This document shows positions 35,846-44,577 of a DNA stretch of 64,000 bases, in pieces. A program made the position numbers and the translations under genes. The stretch covers positions 2,914,001 to 2,978,000 of the forward strand of contig NZ_CP121463.1 of the NCBI RefSeq assembly GCF_029690065.1. The letters run 5' to 3'. The notes beneath the pieces were generated by a model, which saw nothing but the letters and a program-made list of their open reading frames with translations, did not search any database and was not told where the DNA came from. The stretch is from Arthrobacter sp. Y-9. GTDB lineage: Bacteria > Actinomycetota > Actinomycetes > Actinomycetales > Micrococcaceae. Each line of letters begins with the position of its first letter. Positions within the stretch are counted from its first letter, which is position 1.

Positions 35846-37590
35846 TGCAGTGCCTCCTCGTCCGCGGCGTGGGCCCATTCGGCGAAACTCTGGCCTTCGG
35901 CGCGGTCGGCGACGAAGCGGCGGACCACACGCTCCACATAGTCGGGCAGATCCGCCACGTAGACCTTGAGTCCGCGGACGGTGCGGCCCAGGCCGGCCTC
36001 CTCGCGGGAGGTCGACGCCAGCCCGCCGCCCAGGTGCACCTGGAAGCCGGGAGCCGGGTCGCCGCCGTCGACGGGGAGCATCATGCCCTTCAGCCCGATG
36101 TCCGCGGTCTGAATGCGGGCGCAGGAGTTGGGGCAGCCGTTGATGTGCAGACTCAGGGCGTCGGGCAGGGTGCCCGCCTCGACCAGGTCGGCGAGGCGCC
36201 GCTCCAGTTCGGCGATGGCCGTGGCCGCGGTGACCTTGGTCTCCACGATGGCCAGCTTGCAGTATTCGATGCCGGTGCAGGCGATGGTGCCGCGCCGGAA
36301 GACGCTCGGCCGGGCGGAGAGGCCCAGGGCGTCGAGCTCGGCGATGAGCGGTTCCACCTGGTCACCGGGGACGTCGAGGACCACGAGCTTCTGATGCGGG
36401 GTGGTGCGCAGGCGCTGCGAGCCGTGGGCCTCCAGCACCTCGGCCAGGCGGACCAGGTTCTCGCCGGACAGGCGGCCGACCGTAGGAGCGACGCCGATGA
36501 AGAAGCGGCCGTCCTTCTGCTCGTGGACGCCGATGTGGTCACCGGGAGTGGGCGGCTTGGGTGCGGCGGGGCCGTCGGCCAGCCGGTAGCCGAGGTACTC
36601 GTCCTCGAGGATCTGCCGGAACTTCTCCGGACCCCAATCGGCCAGGAGGAACTTCAGGCGGGCCTTGGTGCGCATGCGGCGGTAGCCGTAGTCGCGGAAA
36701 ATCTGCGTGACGCCGTGCCACACCTCGGCGCCCTGTTCCGGGGTGACGAAGGCGCCCAGGCGCTTGCCGAGCATGGGGTTGGTGGACAGCGCGCCGCCCA
36801 CCCACAGGTCGTAACCGACGCCGAGTTCCGGGTGCACCACACCGACGAAGGCGCAGTCGTTGATCTCGTGCACCACGTCCTGCGACGGGTGGCCAGTGAT
36901 GGCGGTCTTGTACTTGCGCGGCAGGTTCGCCAGCTCGGGATCGCCGATGAACTTCTCCGCGATCTCGTGGATCAGCGGCGTCGGGTCGATGATCTCGTCC
37001 TTGGCGATGCCGGCCACGGGCGAGCCGAGGATGACGCGCGGCACGTCGCCGCAGGCCTCGGTGGTGGAGAGGTCCACCGCTTCGAGGCGGCGCCAGATCT
37101 CCGGCACGTCCTCCACCCGGATCCAGTGCAGCTGGATGTTCTGGCGATCGGTGATGTCCGCGGAACCTCGGGCGAAGTCGACGGAGATCTGCCCGATCAC
37201 CCGCAGCTGCTCCGTGGTGAGCGCCCCGCCGTCGATCCGGACGCGGAGCATGAAGTACTTGTCCTCGAGCTCGTGCGGTTCGAGCGTGGCGGTCTTGCCG
37301 CCGTCGATCCCGGGCTTGCGCTGCGTGTAGAGGCCCCACCAGCGGAAACGCCCGTGAAGATCGGTGCCGTCGATCGAGTCGAAGCCACCCTTGGAGTAGA
37401 TGGTCTCGATGCGTTCGCGGACGCTGAGCCCACCGTCCTCCTGCTTCCACACCTCGTTCGGGTTGAGCGGCGTGGTGCCGTCAACCTTCCACTGGCCATG
37501 CGGCTTGGCGGCCGGCCGGCCCGCGCGCGGCGTGCGTGCTGGACGGGCTTCGGGCGAGGGGGTCGCTCCGGCTAGAGCTGTGTCGGTCAT
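35842..37590 (-). CDS. sir: Ferredoxin-dependent assimilatory sulfite (nitrite-type) reductase
   Basis: A 582-residue sirohaem/[4Fe-4S] enzyme. Two ferredoxin-like half domains alternate with two sirohaem domains. The cluster cysteines are in ACTGIEYCKLAIVETK and NGCPNSCARIQ. It reduces sulfite to sulfide with six electrons from ferredoxin. Nitrite reductases share the fold, but the direct overlap with cysH-cysD-cysN assigns it to sulfite. The start at 37590 (MTDTALAG) is preferred over an ATG 14 codons upstream. It is preceded by the CbiX-like chelatase gene on the same strand, 75 bases away. Confidence 0.94.
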   Translation of the reverse strand: MTDTALAGATPSPEARPARTPRAGRPAAKPHGQWKVDGTTPLNPNEVWKQEDGGLSVRERIETIYSKGGFDSIDGTDLHGRFRWWGLYTQRKPGIDGGKTATLEPHELEDKYFMLRVRIDGGALTTEQLRVIGQISVDFARGSADITDRQNIQLHWIRVEDVPEIWRRLEAVDLSTTEACGDVPRVILGSPVAGIAKDEIIDPTPLIHEIAEKFIGDPELANLPRKYKTAITGHPSQDVVHEINDCAFVGVVHPELGVGYDLWVGGALSTNPMLGKRLGAFVTPEQGAEVWHGVTQIFRDYGYRRMRTKARLKFLLADWGPEKFRQILEDEYLGYRLADGPAAPKPPTPGDHIGVHEQKDGRFFIGVAPTVGRLSGENLVRLAEVLEAHGSQRLRTTPHQKLVVLDVPGDQVEPLIAELDALGLSARPSVFRRGTIACTGIEYCKLAIVETKVTAATAIAELERRLADLVEAGTLPDALSLHINGCPNSCARIQTADIGLKGMMLPVDGGDPAPGFQVHLGGGLASTSREEAGLGRTVRGLKVYVADLPDYVERVVRRFVADRAEGQSFAEWAHAADEEALQ

Positions 37591-37665
37591 ACAGAAAATG
37601 TAGGGTGGCCCACTTTGGCCTCCCAAGGTCACCGGACATGTGACGACACGGGGGGCAATATTTCG

Positions 37666-38364
37666 TCACGCGCCGGGTGCGGCGGCCACGGCCTCGTCGA
37701 AGCGCTTCAGGACGAGGCCGGCCAGGGCCTCCGACGGCAGCAGCGGCTCGGTCACCAGATCCGCTCCGGCCTTGAAGAGCTGGTCATGAAACCAGCCGTG
37801 GGCCAGCAGATAGGACGCGACGACGACGCGCGGCGCCCCCGCCGCCCGGGCCGCCGCCACCGCGTGGGGCACCTTCGGCTCTGCCGCGCTTCCGTAGGCG
37901 CAGCTCACCGGCCTGCCGAGACGGATGGCGAGCTGCCCCGCAACCTCCTCCACGGCTGCGGAGGCCGCCGGGTTCGAGGAGCCGGCGGCGGCCAGGACGA
38001 CGGCGTCGTCGTCCGCCAGCCCGGCTTCCCGCAAGCGCTCCTCCAGCACGTCCACCAGCACCGGATCCGGGCCGAGCGGCGCCGCCGCCGAGGTCCAGGG
38101 CCGGGAGTCCCGGGCCTGGGCGATGTCCACCTTCACGTGGTACCCGACGCTCAGGAGCACCGGCACGATCACGGCCGGCTCGCCCTCGGGCAGGGCGGAC
38201 ACCACGTCGGGGAGGGCCGGCTCCTGCACGTCCACGTAGGCCTCGCGCACGTCCAGCGACGGGCGGAGCGCGGACACGGCCCGCCGGAGCTCGCGCACTT
38301 CGGCGTCGCCGGTGGCGTTGCTGGTTCCGTGCGAGCACGCGATCAGGACAGGGCTGTGAGTCAT
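37666..38364 (-). CDS. CbiX-like sirohydrochlorin chelatase
   Basis: A 232-residue protein with two CbiX-type half domains. The N-terminal half has the metal-ligand motif ACSHGTSN and PVLLSVGYHVKVDI; the C-terminal half has SYLLAHGWFHDQL. Such proteins insert iron or cobalt into sirohydrochlorin. Its place at the head of the sulfate-reduction operon points to ferrochelation for sirohaem. The sirohaem synthase at 18.6-19.9 kb also has a Met8-like domain, so the two may share or divide the chelation step. The start at 38364 (MTHSPVLIAC) is the natural one; the long upstream reading frame is antisense to the next gene. Confidence 0.88.
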   Translation of the reverse strand: MTHSPVLIACSHGTSNATGDAEVRELRRAVSALRPSLDVREAYVDVQEPALPDVVSALPEGEPAVIVPVLLSVGYHVKVDIAQARDSRPWTSAAAPLGPDPVLVDVLEERLREAGLADDDAVVLAAAGSSNPAASAAVEEVAGQLAIRLGRPVSCAYGSAAEPKVPHAVAAARAAGAPRVVVASYLLAHGWFHDQLFKAGADLVTEPLLPSEALAGLVLKRFDEAVAAAPGA

Positions 38365-38493
38365 GACTGGGAGCTTAACGCGAGCGGTCCCCGGGTGCCT
38401 TAACCTTGATTGCGAAGCATGTCGGGCGACCCGTTCCGGATTCCGGTGTGCGCACGGACACGAGTGCGATCCGACACCACGGAAGGGAAGGCC

Positions 38494-39132
38494 ATGTCCT
38501 TTGACACCGGCCTCCTGGCCCTCGACCTGCTGGGCGTGTTCTTCTTCGCCGTCTCCGGCTCGCTCCTGGCGGCCCGCAAACGCTTCGACGTCGTGGGCTC
38601 CGTCCTCCTCGCCTGCCTCGTGAGCCTCGGCGGCGGTGTGGTCCGCGACGTCATCCTCGGCGTGCATCTGCCCTCCGCCTTCGGCCAGCCCGTCTACCTG
38701 GTGCCGCCGATCCTGGCCGCGGCGCTCGTCTACATCCTGTTCAACAGCGTGCAGCGCTTCACCTCCCTGCTCACCCTGTTCGACGCCGGCGGGCTCGCGC
38801 TGTTCTGCATCTCCGGCACGCTGAAGGCCATCTCCCTCGGCGCGAACCCGGTGGCGGCCATCCTGCTGGGCGTGACCACGGCCGTGGGCGGCGGGGTCCT
38901 GCGGGACATCACGGCCAACGAGGTGCCCGCCCTCTTCGACGCCCGCGAGATCTACGCGCTCCCGGCGTTCTGCGGCGCCGCCCTGACCGCGCTCGTCTGG
39001 CATCTCGGCTGGTTCAACCCCGTCACCGGCCTCACGATCGCCGCCCTCGTCTTCGCCTTCCGGGTCACGGCCTGGCGCCGCCACTGGTACGTCCCCCTGG
39101 CCGTGCACGGCTGGCACCGTCAGCTCGACTGA
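38494..39132 (+). CDS. Trimeric intracellular cation channel (TRIC/YicG, UPF0126) family protein
   Basis: A 212-residue membrane protein with seven predicted helices in two repeats. Each repeat carries the glycine-rich loop of the family: GGGVVRDVILG near residue 48 and GGGVLRDI near residue 133. Bacterial TRIC homologues form trimeric potassium-permeable channels; the older family label was UPF0126/YicG. GGAAGGGA just before the ATG at 38494 fixes the start. The gene is divergent from the cys operon across about 130 bases, with no evident functional link. Confidence 0.9.
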   Translation: MSFDTGLLALDLLGVFFFAVSGSLLAARKRFDVVGSVLLACLVSLGGGVVRDVILGVHLPSAFGQPVYLVPPILAAALVYILFNSVQRFTSLLTLFDAGGLALFCISGTLKAISLGANPVAAILLGVTTAVGGGVLRDITANEVPALFDAREIYALPAFCGAALTALVWHLGWFNPVTGLTIAALVFAFRVTAWRRHWYVPLAVHGWHRQLD

Positions 39133-39175
39133 GGACCTGGCCCTTCACCGTGACCTTGGACCGCGCATGACGTCG

Positions 39176-39235
39176 ACCTTGCACTTTCTCGGGTTTCCCG
39201 GCGCTGAGCCCCGAGAAAGTGCAAGGTGAAGCACG
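39176..39235. repeat. Intergenic palindrome family C, copy 1
   Basis: ACCTTGCACTTTCTCGGG (39176-39193) pairs perfectly with 39210-39227 (18 bp). The 60-nt unit 39176-39235 recurs at 40310-40369 with two differences. It follows the TRIC gene by 43 bases. Confidence 0.92.
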
Positions 39236-39329
39236 GTTCCAGGCCTCAGCTCCGGCCGACGCGTGGGCTTCGCCGGACAGGCTGTGGATAACTCCTGCAC
39301 GTGACCCCGGATCCGGTCCAGACTGGACC

Positions 39330-40397
39330 ATGCGCGCCCGCCCCCTGCCCCCTCAGCTGAGGGGCATGTCCTTCACGCTGCGGGAAGCACTGCGGGACGG
39401 CACCCCGCGCAGCCGGCTGTACGCGCGGGATCTCGAGATTCTCACCAACGGTTTCCGCCGCCCGGCAGGAGTCGGCCTCCGGGCCGCCGACGAGGTCCGG
39501 GCCCTCGCTGCCCTGCGCCCGAAGGACACCTTCGTCCGATTCACGGCCGCCGCCTTGCAAGGCGTCCCCCTCCCGCGCCGCCACGAGTCGCTGTGGCCCG
39601 TCCACCTCAGCAGCCCGCCGGGCACCGCGCCGGCCCGCCGTCGTCGTGTCGTCGGCGTCGGACTGGACCTCGCACCCGACGAGGTCCGTGTCCTCGACGG
39701 CCTCCGCATCACGACCGCGGCGCGCACCTGGCTGGATCTGGCCCGGGATCTAAGCCTTGAGGAACTGGTCATCGCGGGAGATGATCTGGTCTGCGCACAT
39801 CCTCGGGGGTTCCCGGCGCCCCGGATCCCGTGGACCACGCCGACGGCCCTCGCGGAGATGCTCGAACGGCCTCCGCGGGCACGGGGCATCGTCAGGGCCA
39901 GAAAGGCTCTGAGGCTGGTCCGGATCGGCGCTGACTCTCCTCGGGAGACGCGGCTCCGCCTGGCCCTCACGGCGGCGGGACTCCCGGAACCCGAACTCAA
40001 CGTCATGCTCCGCGGCGAATTCGGGCAGCCGGTCCTCTGGCCGGACGGCGCTTATCCAGCGTGCCGGATCTCGCTGCAGTACGACGGCGAGCCCCACGCC
40101 GCCGCCCGGCAGCACCGCCGGGACATCGACCGTGCCGCGATCACCGAAGCGCTCGGCTGGACGGAGGTGCGGCTCGGGGCGGCTGACCTCCACGGAACTC
40201 CGCCCCGGGCGGTTCTCCGTGTCCGGCAAGCCCTGCTCCGGTCCGGTTGGCGGCCAGGAGAGCCCGCCTGGCCTCTCCGCACATCACGCCCCTGGCCATC
40301 GCCGCCGTCACCTTGCACTTTCTCGGGCTTCCCGGCCCTGAGCCCCGAGAAAGTGCAAGGTGAAGCACGCCCACGGTCGACCACACGCGGCGCGTGA
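39330..40397 (+). CDS. Endonuclease-domain / AbiEi-like protein of unknown role
   Basis: A 355-residue protein. The N-terminal half ([20 protein letters not shown], then [20 protein letters not shown] and [14 protein letters not shown]) resembles the AbiEi-antitoxin-like helical region common in actinobacteria. The C-terminal half, with [11 protein letters not shown] and a following Arg/Asp/His helix, resembles a Vsr/DUF559-type endonuclease fold. Many genomes have several such genes and their function is not established. The start may be 39330 or 39366. The natural end seems to be about residue 325; the last 30 codons run through palindrome C2, so the insertion may have extended the protein. 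Confidence 0.72.
   Translation: MRARPLPPQLRGMSFTLREALRDGTPRSRLYARDLEILTNGFRRPAGVGLRAADEVRALAALRPKDTFVRFTAAALQGVPLPRRHESLWPVHLSSPPGTAPARRRRVVGVGLDLAPDEVRVLDGLRITTAARTWLDLARDLSLEELVIAGDDLVCAHPRGFPAPRIPWTTPTALAEMLERPPRARGIVRARKALRLVRIGADSPRETRLRLALTAAGLPEPELNVMLRGEFGQPVLWPDGAYPACRISLQYDGEPHAAARQHRRDIDRAAITEALGWTEVRLGAADLHGTPPRAVLRVRQALLRSGWRPGEPAWPLRTSRPWPSPPSPCTFSGFPALSPEKVQGEARPRSTTRGA
40310..40369. repeat. Palindrome family C, copy 2, inside the 3' end of the preceding ORF
   Basis: Same 60-nt unit as at 39176-39235, with only two differences, both in the unpaired middle. Arms 40310-40327 and 40344-40361 pair perfectly over 18 bp. It is in direct orientation relative to copy 1 and lies within the last 30 codons of the endonuclease-like gene. 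Confidence 0.92.
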
Positions 40398-40464
40398 CCC
40401 CGGGCGGAGTGAACTCCGTCCCAGGCCACCGCGGGGGCTTGCTCCACTGGATAGGATGGAACCC

Positions 40465-40893
40465 ATGAGCGAAATGTTCTTGGAGAAGTACCGCGCGCTT
40501 GTCCCGAAGTACCTGGCAGACGACTGGCAGGAAGAGGACGGCATCCCCGAGGCTGAGCTCGACGCCGCCCTGGCCGGGCTGAAGCTGACGCTTCCTCAGG
40601 CCATGCGGGAGTTCTATCTGGCTCTCGGCGGCTGCGAAGACATCATGGAGGCCTACCACTACTTCTGGGACCCGGAAGAGCTGGAGGTCGACGACGAGGG
40701 CTTCCTCATGTTCCTGGAGGACGAGGACGAGAGCTACACCTGGGGCATCCGGGTGGGCGACCTCAGCGTCCCGGACCCGATCGTCTGGCGGAAGAACAAC
40801 GCCCGCGGCGAATGGAAGAGCGAGGACGGCACCTTCTCCGAGTTCACCTTCGACATGCTGGCCTGGGCGTTCGAGGACGACGAAGAGTCCTGA
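40465..40893 (+). CDS. SUKH (SMI1/KNR4)-like protein
   Basis: A 142-residue, very acidic protein. LTLPQAMREFYLALGG near residue 40 is the signature helix and turn of the SMI1/KNR4 (SUKH) superfamily, followed by a strand-rich region (YHYFWDPEELEVDDEG and TWGIRVGDLSV) and a C-terminal helix. SUKH proteins are often immunity proteins against polymorphic toxins, but many stand alone. No toxin gene is adjacent, so it may be an orphan immunity gene or have a housekeeping role. The start at 40465 is supported by GGATGGA just upstream; ATG at 40456 is an alternative. Confidence 0.78.
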   Translation: MSEMFLEKYRALVPKYLADDWQEEDGIPEAELDAALAGLKLTLPQAMREFYLALGGCEDIMEAYHYFWDPEELEVDDEGFLMFLEDEDESYTWGIRVGDLSVPDPIVWRKNNARGEWKSEDGTFSEFTFDMLAWAFEDDEES

Positions 40894-41000
40894 CTCTCAC
40901 TTCTCCCCCGGCACGTGAATTATCAGTGAATGACTGGACTGCATGACAAGAACCGTCATAAGCTGACCTCAGGAATCGCCCCCTCCTAAGGTGGTTCTTT

Positions 41001-41025
41001 CGGGGGCCCTTCCGAGCAGCCCCCG
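41001..41025 (+). terminator. Terminator downstream of the SUKH-like gene
   Basis: CGGGGGC (41001-41007) pairs with GCCCCCG (41019-41025) and ATTTT follows, a conventional intrinsic terminator. It lies 107 bases after the stop codon, which leaves room for a 3' UTR or a separate short transcript. Confidence 0.7.
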
Positions 41026-41034
41026 ATTTTCCAG

Positions 41035-41087
41035 GAAACAGGCCCGTCGGACAGATATCCCCCCTAGATGTCCTGCGGGTCTGTTTC
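41035..41087. other. Structured element in the 330-base gene-free gap 40894-41222
   Basis: GAAACAGGCCCG (41035-41046) pairs with 41076-41087 at 11 of 12 positions, and an inner GGACA/TGTCC stem continues it. With the hairpins at 41001 and 41140, three stem-loops sit in one gap that has no open frame I can support. The first part of the gap (40894-41000) is AT-richer and could hold a promoter. A small RNA is possible; I recognise no known family. Confidence 0.45.
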
Positions 41088-41139
41088 GTTGTCCGGCGTG
41101 GATTAATTCCGGTTCACACGATGTCATCCGGAAACAGGA

Positions 41140-41172
41140 CATCCCGGCACGGTCCAGAACCGTGCCGGGATG
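41140..41172 (-). terminator. Terminator downstream of the prenyl synthase gene
   Basis: Arms 41140-41153 and 41159-41172 are perfectly complementary over 14 bp around CCAGA. It lies 51 bases past the minus-strand prenyl diphosphate synthase stop, and TGTCCTGTTTCC follows on that strand. Confidence 0.75.
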
Positions 41173-41222
41173 CTGTCACGAAGTGTCAAAATGCAACGGC
41201 CCAGGTGGGAGCCGCCGTGGGC

Positions 41223-42326
41223 TCAGGCGGTGCGCTCCACCACGGCCAGCGCGAAGTTCGCCAGGGACTCCTTGACCACGCCTTCGGGGAGCGGCTCCAG
41301 AGCGGCCATGGCCTCATCGGCCCAGCGACGGGCCACGGCCCACGACTGTTCGGTCACCGGGTGAGCGCCCAGCGCGGCGACGGCGGCGGCCAGCGCCTCA
41401 TCACCGCTCAGGTCACCGTCCACCAACGCGAGCACCTCGGCGGCGGAGGCGTCGCCGTCGCGGGCGGCCTCACGCAGCAGGAGGACCGGCAGGGTCGGCA
41501 CGCCTTCGCGGAGGTCCGTGCCCGGGGTCTTGCCGGACTTCACGCGGGCACTGGTCACGTCGATGACGTCATCGGCCAGCTGGAACGCGACGCCCAGCTT
41601 CTCGCCGTACTCGACCAGGACGTTCTCCACGGTCTCGTCGACGCCAGCGAAGATCGCGCCGAGCTGCGCGGACGCGGCCACGAGGGAACCGGTCTTGTCC
41701 GCGAGCACCTGGATGTAGTGCTGCAAGGGGTCCTCGTCCTCACGCGGACCCACGGTCTCGTGGAGCTGACCGAGGCACAGCCGCTCGAAGGTGCGGGCCT
41801 GGATGCCCAGGGCGCGGCCGCCGAGCTCGGAGACCAGGATGGAGGCGCGGGCGAAGATCAGGTCGCCGGTCAGGACGGCCACCGAGTTGCCCCAGACCTC
41901 GTGCGCCGTCGGCGCGCCGCGGCGGACAGGTGCGGAGTCCATGACGTCGTCGTGGTACAGCGTGGCCAGGTGCGTCAGCTCCACCACGACGGCGGCCTGC
42001 AGCACCTCGGGACGGGTGTAGTCGCCCAGGTGGGAGCACAGGAGGGCCAGGAGCGGGCGGATGCGCTTGCCCCCGGCTTCCACCAGGTGACGCGAGGTGG
42101 CGTCCGCCAGAGGATCGGAGTTCGCGATGGCCTCCCGCAGCATCTTCTCCACCCGGGCCAGGTTGGTGGTCAGCGCAGGGCCGATCACCGGGTCCTCGGA
42201 GATGGCGGCGAAGCCACGCGGCAAGGTCAGTCCGGTGGCGATGGCCGTGGTGCTCGGCTCGGGTTCCACGGCGTCGGGAAGTCCGTGTCCGGCGTGCGTC
42301 CAGGTGCGGTCTGCGGGTGTGCTCAC
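41223..42326 (-). CDS. Long-chain polyprenyl diphosphate synthase (menaquinone side chain)
   Basis: A 367-residue trans-prenyltransferase. The first aspartate-rich motif is the short DDVMD, the second is DDVID, and GGKRIRP binds the diphosphate. The enzyme extends an allylic diphosphate with isopentenyl diphosphate. Its position next to menJ and menG points to the menaquinone side chain; the chain length cannot be read. The start is GTG at 42326, 9 bases after the menJ stop. It is the last gene of a three-gene unit and is followed by a hairpin terminator. The first 40 residues are a non-conserved extension. Confidence 0.92.
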   Translation of the reverse strand: MSTPADRTWTHAGHGLPDAVEPEPSTTAIATGLTLPRGFAAISEDPVIGPALTTNLARVEKMLREAIANSDPLADATSRHLVEAGGKRIRPLLALLCSHLGDYTRPEVLQAAVVVELTHLATLYHDDVMDSAPVRRGAPTAHEVWGNSVAVLTGDLIFARASILVSELGGRALGIQARTFERLCLGQLHETVGPREDEDPLQHYIQVLADKTGSLVAASAQLGAIFAGVDETVENVLVEYGEKLGVAFQLADDVIDVTSARVKSGKTPGTDLREGVPTLPVLLLREAARDGDASAAEVLALVDGDLSGDEALAAAVAALGAHPVTEQSWAVARRWADEAMAALEPLPEGVVKESLANFALAVVERTA

Positions 42327-42335
42327 GGTTAAAGC

Positions 42336-43676
42336 CTAACGAGTCGCGGGGAAGGTCTGGGACGCACGGGGGGCGGGCGCCGTTCCGGTGTTCGACGTGG
42401 CGGGCACCAGTCGTTCGAGCAGAGCGATCACGGAGTCCTCGAAACGCCCCGAGCGGGGGTCCGTCAGGTTCGCGAGCATGCGCACCACGAACCGCATCAG
42501 CGCGGGCAGCGGCATGCCGGTGCGCAGAGCGAGTTTCATGATCCGCGGGTTGCCGATCAGGCGGGCGAACACCCGACCGAGCGTGAAGTGGCTGCCCCAT
42601 TCGTCGCGCACCTGCGTGGCGTAGGCGGCCAGGCCGGCGTCGAGCGCGCGCTGTGCCGCACCCGCCGAGGTGGCGCTGCGGGCGGCGCGATCGGCGTCGA
42701 TGAGGTGCTCGGCGGCGAAGCGCGCGGACTCCATCGCGTAGGAGATGCCCTCGCCGTTGAACGGCGAGACCATGCCGCCGGCGTCGCCGAGGAGCAGCAT
42801 CCCGGGCAGGTGGTGCGGAGTGCGGTTGAAGCCCATGGGGAGGGCGGCGCCGCGGATCTCCCCGACCAGGTTCTCCTCGCGGTAGCCCCACTCGCCCGGC
42901 ATCGCGGCGACCCAGTCGCGCATGACCTGCTTGTAGTCGAGGCGGCCGAACTCTTTGGAGGAGTTGAGGATGCCCAGGCCGACGTTCGACGTTCCGTCGC
43001 CCACACCGAAGATCCAGCCGTAGCCGGGCAGGGGCTTGCCGTCCTTGCCCGGAAGCTCGAGCCAGCCCTCCATCCAGTCGTCCTCGTGCCGGGGGCTCGT
43101 GTAGTAGCCGCGCACGGCCACGCCCAGGGGGCGGTCGTCGCGCTTGGCCACGCCGAGAGACACCGCCGTGCGGGTCGAGTTGCCGTCGGCTGCAAGCACG
43201 ATGTCGGCGTGGAAGTCGCGCGTCTCGCCGGACTTGCGTCCGCGCTCGTCGAGGATCGCGGCCCGGGCGCCGATGACGCGTCCGGAATCGTCGCGCAGCG
43301 CTTCGGTGACGGAATGCCGCTCCAGGACGGTGGCGCCCGAGGCCTCCGCGTGGCGGGCCAGCGCCTCATCGAAGCCGAGGCGCGTCCGGATCAGACCGTA
43401 CTGCGGGAAGTCGCCGACCTCGGGCCAGGCGAGTTCCACCTGTCGGCCGCCCGCGATCAGGCGAAGGCCCTTGTTGCGGCGCCAGCCGTCGGCCTCGTCA
43501 TGGGGCAGGCCGAGGCGCTGGATCTCACGCACCGCACGCGGGGTGAGCCCGTCACCGCAGACCTTCTCCCGCGGGAAGGACGTCTTCTCCAGGACCGTGA
43601 CCTCATGGCCGTCCTGGGCGAGGTAGTGCGCAGCGGTGGACCCGGCGGGACCCGCGCCGACAATGAGAACGTTCAC
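42336..43676 (-). CDS. menJ: Geranylgeranyl reductase-family flavoprotein, MenJ type
   Basis: A 446-residue FAD enzyme. The N-terminal VLIVGAGPAGSTAA binds FAD, KVCGDGLTPRAV is a family motif, and LLLGDAGGMVSPFNGEGI is the second FAD-binding signature. Members saturate isoprenoid double bonds; the mycobacterial MenJ hydrogenates one unit of the menaquinone tail. The same neighbours (menG homologue, prenyl synthase) occur around mycobacterial menJ, which supports the assignment. The GTG start at 43676 has AAGGGAG upstream. It lies 10 bases after menG. Confidence 0.9.
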   Translation of the reverse strand: MNVLIVGAGPAGSTAAHYLAQDGHEVTVLEKTSFPREKVCGDGLTPRAVREIQRLGLPHDEADGWRRNKGLRLIAGGRQVELAWPEVGDFPQYGLIRTRLGFDEALARHAEASGATVLERHSVTEALRDDSGRVIGARAAILDERGRKSGETRDFHADIVLAADGNSTRTAVSLGVAKRDDRPLGVAVRGYYTSPRHEDDWMEGWLELPGKDGKPLPGYGWIFGVGDGTSNVGLGILNSSKEFGRLDYKQVMRDWVAAMPGEWGYREENLVGEIRGAALPMGFNRTPHHLPGMLLLGDAGGMVSPFNGEGISYAMESARFAAEHLIDADRAARSATSAGAAQRALDAGLAAYATQVRDEWGSHFTLGRVFARLIGNPRIMKLALRTGMPLPALMRFVVRMLANLTDPRSGRFEDSVIALLERLVPATSNTGTAPAPRASQTFPATR

Positions 43677-43686
43677 CGGGCTCCCT

Positions 43687-44442
43687 TTAGCGCGCGGCAG
43701 GCGCCGGGCGTGCGGAGGAGGCTGCGGCGTCGTCGGTCAGGGGCTTGACGCCGCGGTGCACGGCGACGATGCCGCCGTTCAGATTGCGGTAGGCGACGTC
43801 CTCCCAGCCGGCGTCCTGGAGCCAGTGGGCCAGTTCGTCCTGGTTCGGCCAGGCACGGATCGACTCGGCCAAGTAGACGTAGGCGTCCGGGTTGGAGGAG
43901 ACCTTGCGGGCGATCGCGGGGAGCGCGCGCATGAGGTATTCGGTGTACATGGTGCGCCAGACGGGGACGGTCGGGTGGGAGAACTCCGCCACGACGATCC
44001 GGCCGCCGGGTCGGGTGACGCGGAGCATCTCGGCGAGGGCCTTGCGCGGTTCGTTCACATTGCGCAGGCCGAAGGAGATGGTGCAGGCGTCGAAGCTGTC
44101 GTCCTCGAACGGGAGGTTCATGGCGTCGCCGGCCACGAAGTCGATGTCCGGGCGGCGGCGCTTGCCGACTTTGAGCATGCCGAGGGAGAAATCGCAGGCC
44201 ACGACGTCGATCCCGGCGTCCGCGTAGGGCTCGCTGGAGGTGCCGGTGCCGGCCGCCAGATCGAGGACGCGCTGCCCCGGAACCGCGCCGACCGCATCGA
44301 AGACGATCTTGCGCCACCGCCGCGTCTGTCCGAGGGACAGGACATCGTTGACCACGTCGTACTTCGGCGCAACATCGTCGAACATGGTGGCTACTTCTTC
44401 GGGGCGCTTGTCGAGCGAGGCTCGGATCGGTGTGCTGCTCAC
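43687..44442 (-). CDS. menG: Demethylmenaquinone methyltransferase MenG (UbiE)
   Basis: A 251-residue SAM-dependent methyltransferase. It has the [19 protein letters not shown] start motif of UbiE/MenG, the SAM-binding [12 protein letters not shown] and the ISFGLRNV segment. It performs the last C-methylation of menaquinone. The GTG at 44442 is preceded by GACAAT 6 nt upstream and no ribosome binding site, consistent with a leaderless mRNA. It is the first gene of the menG-menJ-prenyl synthase unit and is divergent from the isochorismate synthase gene. Confidence 0.94.
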   Translation of the reverse strand: MSSTPIRASLDKRPEEVATMFDDVAPKYDVVNDVLSLGQTRRWRKIVFDAVGAVPGQRVLDLAAGTGTSSEPYADAGIDVVACDFSLGMLKVGKRRRPDIDFVAGDAMNLPFEDDSFDACTISFGLRNVNEPRKALAEMLRVTRPGGRIVVAEFSHPTVPVWRTMYTEYLMRALPAIARKVSSNPDAYVYLAESIRAWPNQDELAHWLQDAGWEDVAYRNLNGGIVAVHRGVKPLTDDAAASSARPAPAAR

Positions 44443-44577
44443 CGTCTCATTGTCGCAAACATTCGCGACGACCACGGATTCCCTGTGATCACGCTCTCCT
44501 CACGACGGTTCGGAGAGGGCGGACGGAACCGGCGCTGAACAGGACGAGGCGCAGTTCGGGAGTACCCTTGTTCCATC

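Noticed and set aside
37666-39117. A 483-codon frame extending the CbiX-like protein
   Set aside because: The extension is antisense to the TRIC gene and has no recognisable domain; the natural start is 38364.
41101-41130. GGTTCACACG looked like a tRNA T-loop
   Set aside because: No anticodon or acceptor stem can be built around it.
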